64,000 nucleotides of DNA from Spirometra erinaceieuropaei (Eukaryota > Platyhelminthes > Cestoda > Diphyllobothriidea > Diphyllobothriidae): positions 534,961 through 598,960 of the forward strand of contig CACRXP010000147.1 in NCBI GenBank assembly GCA_902702965.1. The letters are read 5' to 3'. Every line of letters starts with the position of its first letter. Position 1 is the stretch's first letter. The notes under the pieces were generated by a model that had not been told where the DNA came from, did no database searches, and was given only the letters and a program-made list of their open reading frames with translations. The translations under genes were made by a program, and so were the position numbers. Positions 58,301 to 64,000 of the stretch are shown piece after piece.

Positions 58301-59905
58301 GTAGTTATTTCACTTCTGACGAAACACGTCATCAATGTTTGCCAATTAAACTCAGAAGCGAGCAAGATACTCTGACATTTCCACCTGTTTTACTTTGGGA
58401 AGGATGAGAGGCATGAATGTTCCTTCCTAAAATACCCCAATAAGGCAGGTTTTAAGAGGCAAATTAGTAGACCGTTTTTTACTGGATTAATAGCATATCC
58501 GCTGCGGGCCTTCGTTGTCAACGTTCCTTTTTCTCAGCAATCATGTTTCACGTTTGCGCGAGTCTAAAATTATGTCTCAGTCCGTCATCTGCATAACAAA
58601 GCACACTCGAGAACTCACTACTTAGACCTTGATGGACGCGAGTCACGTAGTCTGTTATTTTGGACAGTCAATTGGGAACACTGAAAACCTCTAATTAGCC
58701 GCTGACGTTTCAAGGACGTCAAGAAACTCACCGACAAGCAATGGCAATTTTACGGACAAAATCTCTTGATATACGCAGAAGGGGATTTTTAATATGCCCA
58801 AAAACGACTTACTTCGGTAAGGGCTTTAAACATATATCGTATTTTGAAGGTTTTGGTTAAGGCATTGAACAGACGCCGTCTTTTCAGGCAATCGATTGAG
58901 AAGCCTGAAAGTCTAGTGTGTCCGCTGATATTTCCGGGCGATCCCTAAGCTCAGTTGATTTTGCCGCCAGCAAAAATTACACATTAATTTAACGGAAGCA
59001 AACTTCTCGTGATATGCTTAAGGCGGTATGCTTATGATCGCATCCGTTAATTATGCCCCACATTTCGTAATCACCGACCGGCATCTTGACATGTGACCCT
59101 ATGTAGACGCTAATTCCTTTGATGTTCTTATCGGTGAACGCAAAACAAATCCTCTTTGCGTCAGTTAGCCTCATCTCATAAAATTCAAAACAGAAAACAT
59201 CCACCGATCTCTCGTAACAAGGCTTTAAATCACATGCTTAAAATTACAAAATTCGCCATTTCCCGTGCGTCAGATGTCATTAATTCAACGAGGTTTTGTC
59301 AAAATCGTACATAACACTATTTTTTGATTAATGTGCTAGTGCGTTCCCATCTGCTTAATTGTTTGCATTGAAAAGTTTTACACATTTTTTATAAATAGTC
59401 TTCAGTCCTTTTCTGTGTATAGTTTGGTTATCCGTATTTTCGTGTTTCTTAAGTGAATTGTTATTTCTGACAAACATAACCTTGCGTTAAAAACTTACTT
59501 TGAATTTCAATGTAGACAGAGGTTGTTCATTATTAGTGGGGAATTTTAATCGATGTGTATGAACCGGTTTCCCGCGGACTAGAAATTTCGCGTTATGCCA
59601 CGCACACTTCATGATATATACCACCCACTGTAATGCATGGTCACAGCGATTAAATACACGTCTGGATGTGCCGGTCCACACAAGCACGCCAAAGGCACTT
59701 CGGCAGAACACCAGTTTATTGTCATAGGGGTTCGGTGCACATATAAAGCAACCGGTGCGGCCTTTCTCTCAATAAGAGGGGCAGCTAACTTATCCAGTCA
59801 GATACCGACCTACCATGCAAAGATCATTAGTAAATCCTGGTAGTTAAAATTGCGTCTGGCTGCTTAGATCAAGGAAACGCAGCGCAAAATTCACTGTCTA
59901 TTGGT
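55315..59905. other. No gene or repeat recognised (4.6 kb)
   Basis: Short frames only on both strands. A small TTAGGG-like stretch lies at 58048-58060. No transposon, RNA or splice-flanked coding region could be supported. Confidence 0.45.
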
Positions 59906-59912
59906 GTCTGCT

Positions 59913-60112
59913 TTCTCCTCCTCCTCCTCCTCCTCCTCCTCTTCCTCGTCCTTCTTCTTCTTCTTCTTCTTCTTCTTCTTCTTCTCCTCCACCCCCTCCC
60001 TCCTCCTCCCCTCTTCTTCTTCCTCCTCCTCCTCCTCCTCCTCCTCCCCTCCCTTCTCCTCCCCATCCTTCTTTTTCTTTTTCTTTTTCTTCTTCTACTT
60101 CTTCTTCTCCTT
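59913..60112. repeat. Polypyrimidine tract of (TCC)n and (TTC)n
   Basis: About 200 bases almost entirely C and T on the plus strand, in blocks of TCC and TTC triplets with mirror symmetry. It accounts for poly-Ser/poly-Phe frames one way and poly-Arg, poly-Gly/Glu frames the other, none of them genes. Mirror-symmetric homopurine-homopyrimidine DNA of this length can form triplex (H-DNA). Confidence 0.95.
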
Positions 60113-60114
60113 TT

Positions 60115-61285
60115 CCCAGTTTTGTTCTTCTATAGCGACAACTGTAAGCATAAGTCAACCCGACCGCGAACAGTCTCGGTGGAAACCCCGGTCCGGCGCG
60201 TCTAATAGCACACATGCGATTTCCATCTTGGATTAACGCCACAGCTTAGTTCTGTCGTGGGGGCACATACTTCCACAGCAAATCATTAAGTAGGAGTGCC
60301 CGACTAACTGATGATACCTATCACTCCACGGGGTGCCAATCGACCGCAGCACAGCCATTTTGTCAACAGGCTTTTGATACGTCTTAACAGTGACAGTCAA
60401 CGTTGGCAAACCCATGTATATTTTCTGGTTTAAGACCAAGAGAATTAACTCATAAGTTGCAAACTCCTATGTTTTTGTTCTGCTCTTACAGTTAGAGTAC
60501 GGGGGCCTTCATCCAGTGAAATTATTTGAGATCTGCGGAGTTATGGTTGATCTTTATTATGCGTCCTTACTGTTCCACCAGATGTCGTGCTGCGGTACCC
60601 TCCAGTTTGGAGAAAAATAATTAGGTCTAAAGAACGCTCCTTGATTTGCTGTGTCTCCAGAACTAAGAGTGAGCGAATCTGCGTTGTCTTGCGACGCCAG
60701 AATAAACCCACTACGAACACCTGCATAACAACAAGGAGTACTTGGCAAGAGAGGAAGGTCCGAAAAGGCGGAAGAAGCTCGTATCGTCATATTAATCCCG
60801 TCGTCTGTGAACCATAACTTGACCACAGATCAAGATTTGGAGTTTTTTGAGAATGACTGGTTTACTAAGAGTGATGCCGAATTCGGAGCACGATTGCGTG
60901 AAGACGATAAACAACCTCGAACTCGTCATTTCACGCCCCTTCGCCTTTTGTAGAAACGCTTTTCTATACTTAATGTGTATGTAGACAGTTCGCCTGAACA
61001 TCGGAAGTTGCGTATGCCTTTGCATCAGGAATGCTAATGTAAGATGTTTTTTTTACTACTTTTACGTTAGTCTGATTGTCAAAATTGTGAGTTGGATTGA
61101 GCTTAGGGACGTCAGACATAATCAGTTTTAAATCTAAGCAAGATGTCATATCTAAAGACTCCTATATTTTCAAGATCAGTATAGACATTTTGGATCACAT
61201 AGCCTAATCTAGTTTGTATTCTTACAGTTCGATCGCCGTCACCGGAGATGTCCACGGCTTAGGGAGCGCAGGGGGTAGTGGTTTG
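60115..61285. other. No gene seen
   Basis: Overlapping short frames on both strands. Nothing recognised. Confidence 0.4.
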
Positions 61286-61289
61286 CGTG

Positions 61290-62400
61290 CGAGTTAGTTT
61301 GCAATGAAAGTAGACTAACACTGCGCCTACCGCACTCTCTCCTCACCCACCTGGGTCCGGTGTCAACACAGATCCAAGAAGAGCGGAGGTGAGGTTGGGT
61401 GCGGGTAGCTGTTGCGACGTGAACTTGCCTTTAAGTGTGCCGCCACACACTCTGATCCACGCACAAAGACCAGGATTTCACGCAACAAAAAGGGGTAGAC
61501 GTTTCGGATGCCAGGCCAGTGGGAGTGTTATAAAGGTCGCATTTATCCGGAGCCATTACACTCTGACTCTCCATCCCGGGAAGCGGCCTTCAAGAACACG
61601 GATTTTAGCGAAAATTGGTAGTTTAAAAGCACCTCGGATTGTTTGTGTTGAGGAATATATGACGATAGAGACGACCTCACCTCCTCTTCCCTTTTCCGTG
61701 CACTAGTCGGTCACTCGAGTCCGTCAGTTAACTGACGCGGGAATTGAGCCCGGCGACTGGGCAGAGCTAAAGTCAACCCGTCTGCGCATGCTTCGCATGA
61801 CAGGTTGACCGTCGTTGTGCTCCACAACAATGTGATGCAAACACGATGACTTGGGCGTTAATTAGTCTATAATGAATGCGGACTTGCACAGCGTCTACCT
61901 CACTCTCTCCTCCTCCCACCTGGGCCAGGTATCGAGAATGAATCAAGATGACCGGAGACGGGGGAGGGCGCGTGTGGATGGCACGGTCGAGTCCGCACCT
62001 TGGCGTTCCACTCCACGTACCCTGGTCCACACAACAAATGACCAGGTTTTTAAACTAACAACAAAAAGGGTGACTGGCACGGCCGAAGCCGCACCTAGGT
62101 GTGCTGTCACACCTGGCTCGAATCGCACGGAGTGAGAGTGCCGTAAAGGCCACATTAAGAAGGAGCCGTTGCAGCCTGACTCTCAGACCACCAGCCGGTC
62201 GGTCCACAAAAATACAACACTAGGTCGACCGTAAGGTTTAAGTTATCACCTCAATTGGCAGCCTTCCAAGCCACGGCTTTTAGAGCACTGTGACAGCTTA
62301 AAAGCGCGTCAGATTGTTTATAGTGAGAAGAATTCGCTGAGCCGTCGACCTCACTCTTCTCCACCATTCTCAGACCTCAGTCACTGTCCGAGCCGATCTG
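61290..62400 (+). repeat. GC-rich tandem repeat, two diverged units
   Basis: Landmarks recur about 570-600 bp apart: CACTCTCTCCTC...CCCACCTGGG at 61331-61355 and 61901-61925; AACAAAAAGGGGTAGAC at 61482 and AACAAAAAGGGTGACTGG at 62060; GTTATAAAGGTCGCATTTAT at 61528 and GCCGTAAAGGCCACATTAAG at 62140; GCGTCAGATTGTTTATAGTG at 62305 against CCTCGGATTGTTTGTGTTG at 61633. A third copy is at 2.5-2.9 kb. A 16-bp perfect palindrome CGTCAGTTAACTGACG lies at 61722-61737. No coding capacity recognised. Confidence 0.7.
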
Positions 62401-63540
62401 TTGATAGCCGCGGAGAATGGGCATGTCACACACACACGCACACACAAACGATCCGGCCACACCAAACACGCGTCAGAATGGCGGAGGGGCTACATAGGGG
62501 AGAGTCCAGGGAACGCAATTCCTACTTGTGTGGAAGGTGCTGGTCCCATGCTTGTGATGGATAATGAGGAGGAGTTCGTGCGTGATGAACGTGCTGATAA
62601 GGAGGTATGTGATGACAGAGGGTGACCGGAGGATTTCTACCGTAAGTTTTCCTGGATGCGCGTGTGGCCTACTAGGCCTATGCGGTGACTACATGCGTGT
62701 GGACAGTTGAGGCCGATGCGCCGGTTCCTGTGCGATCGATCAACACGGGATCGTCGAGGCCGGCGCGTGATGTATGTTGGTGGTTTGTGTCTTAATTGTG
62801 CAGGAAGAATGATGGCGAGATAAAGCGTCAACAAATACGCTATTTTCATCTGATGATGCTCATGCGTCGAAGTACCGTTTGCAGAAATGTGGTCGCATTG
62901 CTAGCATTTTTAAGCGCTTTTACATAAGCCTTTGAATGAAACGGCTAAAGCATTGACGTTTTTTGTCAGGAGGAGATATGCTTAATTTCGCCAACGCACG
63001 GTTTCATTTTAGAACGATCCTAGATATTTACTCACGTGGTTTTCGATTCCTGAGTTGCCTTTTTCTCAGACAGGTAATAAAGTTTCCAGAAAACGTAGTA
63101 CAGTCAGCGTACAGCTAGAGGGACGGCAACTGGCTGACGGTCTGTCACTTGTGACATCTTGATTTGCCCTTCCCCCTGTTGCCTGGTCAAACTAACCGCT
63201 TTCGACTGACTGTTGTGAGATTTCATACCGACATAAAATAACTTTCACGCCTTCCCCCAGAATGCTCGCAGTAGTAGCAAGACCATGCACAGAGGTTCAC
63301 ATTCAAGAGAGTCAACATTCAATCAGATAGTAGTTAGCATTAACTCAAACGAAGACGAAAGCCCGAACGCTGTGTAGTGTGAGGAGAGGCTGATCAAGCT
63401 AGCTGGTTAAATACAAATTCTCCCTTTAATCCAAGCATCACGAAGAATCGAGGCCGACGACTATAAGAGCAGTTCATTTTTCCAGATATCACTACCTATT
63501 TTCGATCCTTGCATCCCCAGAATAAGCACGTTTTCGAGTT
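62400..63540. other. GC-rich stretch without recognised gene
   Basis: Includes a short (CA)n-like run near 62428-62448 and the palindrome GGCCTACTAGGCC near 62667-62679. A 74-codon frame at 62401-62625 is acidic at its end and unassigned. The last 500 bp before 63540 lie just upstream of the probable exon and may be intron or promoter. Confidence 0.4.
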
Positions 63541-63542
63541 AA

Positions 63543-63921
63543 AGTTGTACCAACATTAACGATAGTCCCAACGTCCGAAATCCAGCAGTTCCAGTCTTAG
63601 TTTCGTTTTTGAAGCCTATGCGGTCAGTCAGCGCGAATTCTGCTGCGCAAAAACTGGGAAGGCGAGCCAGTGATGCAGCCTCCGTAAACGCGGATGTGGC
63701 AGCGACCAATGCAGCAGTGCCTCGGAAGGAGGTCCGACCTCCTGGCCACAACCCACCTCTCAATGTTATGAATTATCATTTGCGCCATATGTTGAATTTG
63801 ATGCACACCAACCCGGACTGTCGTTATGCGCCCAACTCAAACAAGAATCTGGAGAAGGCGATGGGGTACATACCGACTCTGCCTGCCGGAATCGCTGAGG
63901 AGCCAGATCAACTGACTGAAG
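63543..63921 (+). CDS. Probable internal or first exon of an unidentified host gene
   Basis: Open from just after a TAA at 63540 to a consensus donor, GAAG|GTGAGC, at 63921/63922, leaving a phase-1 end. The translation is protein-like: an Ala/Ser-rich, probably disordered start (SANSAAQKLGRRASDAASVN), a basic-Pro stretch (PRKEVRPPGHNPPLN), then a more ordered segment VMNYHLRHMLNLMHTNPDCR followed by YAPNSNKNLEKAMGYIPTLP. Several AG acceptors lie inside the open stretch (about 63566, 63585, 63594 and 63600), so the 5' edge is uncertain, and the first in-frame ATG is at 63618. Base composition is more GC-rich and codon-like than the rest of the window. RRAS resembles a basophilic kinase site. 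I do not recognise the family. If the gene is real, it continues to the right of the window. Confidence 0.55.
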
Positions 63922-64000
63922 GTGAGCAGTAGCCCGCATTCTGTTAGTTGCCCAATCTCCATGCATTTATTTGTACAGCTTCCGAAAAAAATGCGTAACT

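Noticed and set aside
59869..60242. Arg-, Gly/Glu- and Ser/Phe-rich frames as proteins
   Set aside because: They are direct translations of the (TCC)n/(TTC)n tract.

Overview
The window looks like gene-poor, AT-rich nuclear DNA of a flatworm. A diphyllobothriid-type tapeworm is my best guess. There are no bacterial-style operons or closely packed ORFs. What can be recognised is retroelement and DNA-transposon debris: Penelope-like elements (PLEs) with GIY-YIG endonuclease tails, a dead mariner, tRNA-derived SINEs, long palindromic foldback elements, and dispersed repeats carrying degenerate TTAGGG-like tracts. The species assignment is inference from this repeat mix and was not checked by any search. 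Nearly all long open frames are chance or repeat-derived, and many begin at non-ATG codons. The only stretch that reads like a host gene is one exon at the right edge (about 63543-63921), with coding-like composition and a consensus splice donor.

Layout. 1-6 kb: degenerate CCCTAA repeat, a GC-rich dispersed repeat and three tRNA-derived SINE remnants. 6.06-7.46 kb (-): PLE with reverse transcriptase and GIY-YIG parts, inactivated by stops, a frameshift and a YVDD-to-YVND change. 9.66-11.03 kb: cluster of diverged repeat copies in both orientations. 13.2-14.1 kb: foldback element. 15.31-15.40 kb: a perfect 39-bp inverted repeat. 15.85-17.1 kb (-): mariner with two altered catalytic residues. 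17.35-18.47 kb: PLE tail flanked by inverted repeats. 19.95-20.95 kb: head-to-head and tandem array of a SINE with a hammerhead-ribozyme-like fold. 23.5-24.06 and 43.8-44.2 kb: a second tRNA-derived SINE. 31.8-32.5 kb (-): PLE tail. 21-50 kb: up to eight further foldback copies of about 1 kb plus fragments. 29.5 and 51.8 kb: two copies of a MITE of about 390 bp. 50 and 55 kb: inverted copies of the TTAGGG-bearing repeat. 59.9 kb: pure polypyrimidine tract. 61.3-62.4 kb: tandem GC-rich repeat. 63.5 kb: exon.

The pieces fit a transposon community. PLEs are plausible providers of reverse transcriptase for the SINEs. The SINE with the hammerhead-like fold has the tandem, roughly 310-bp architecture known from schistosome Sm-alpha elements and from retrozymes. 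Foldback termini reading TA-CAG...CTG-TA resemble Tc1/mariner ends, so a mariner-type transposase may have moved them. These links are inference. The strongest leads are the ribozyme-like tandem SINE, the foldback family and the perfect 93-bp hairpin beside the mariner.
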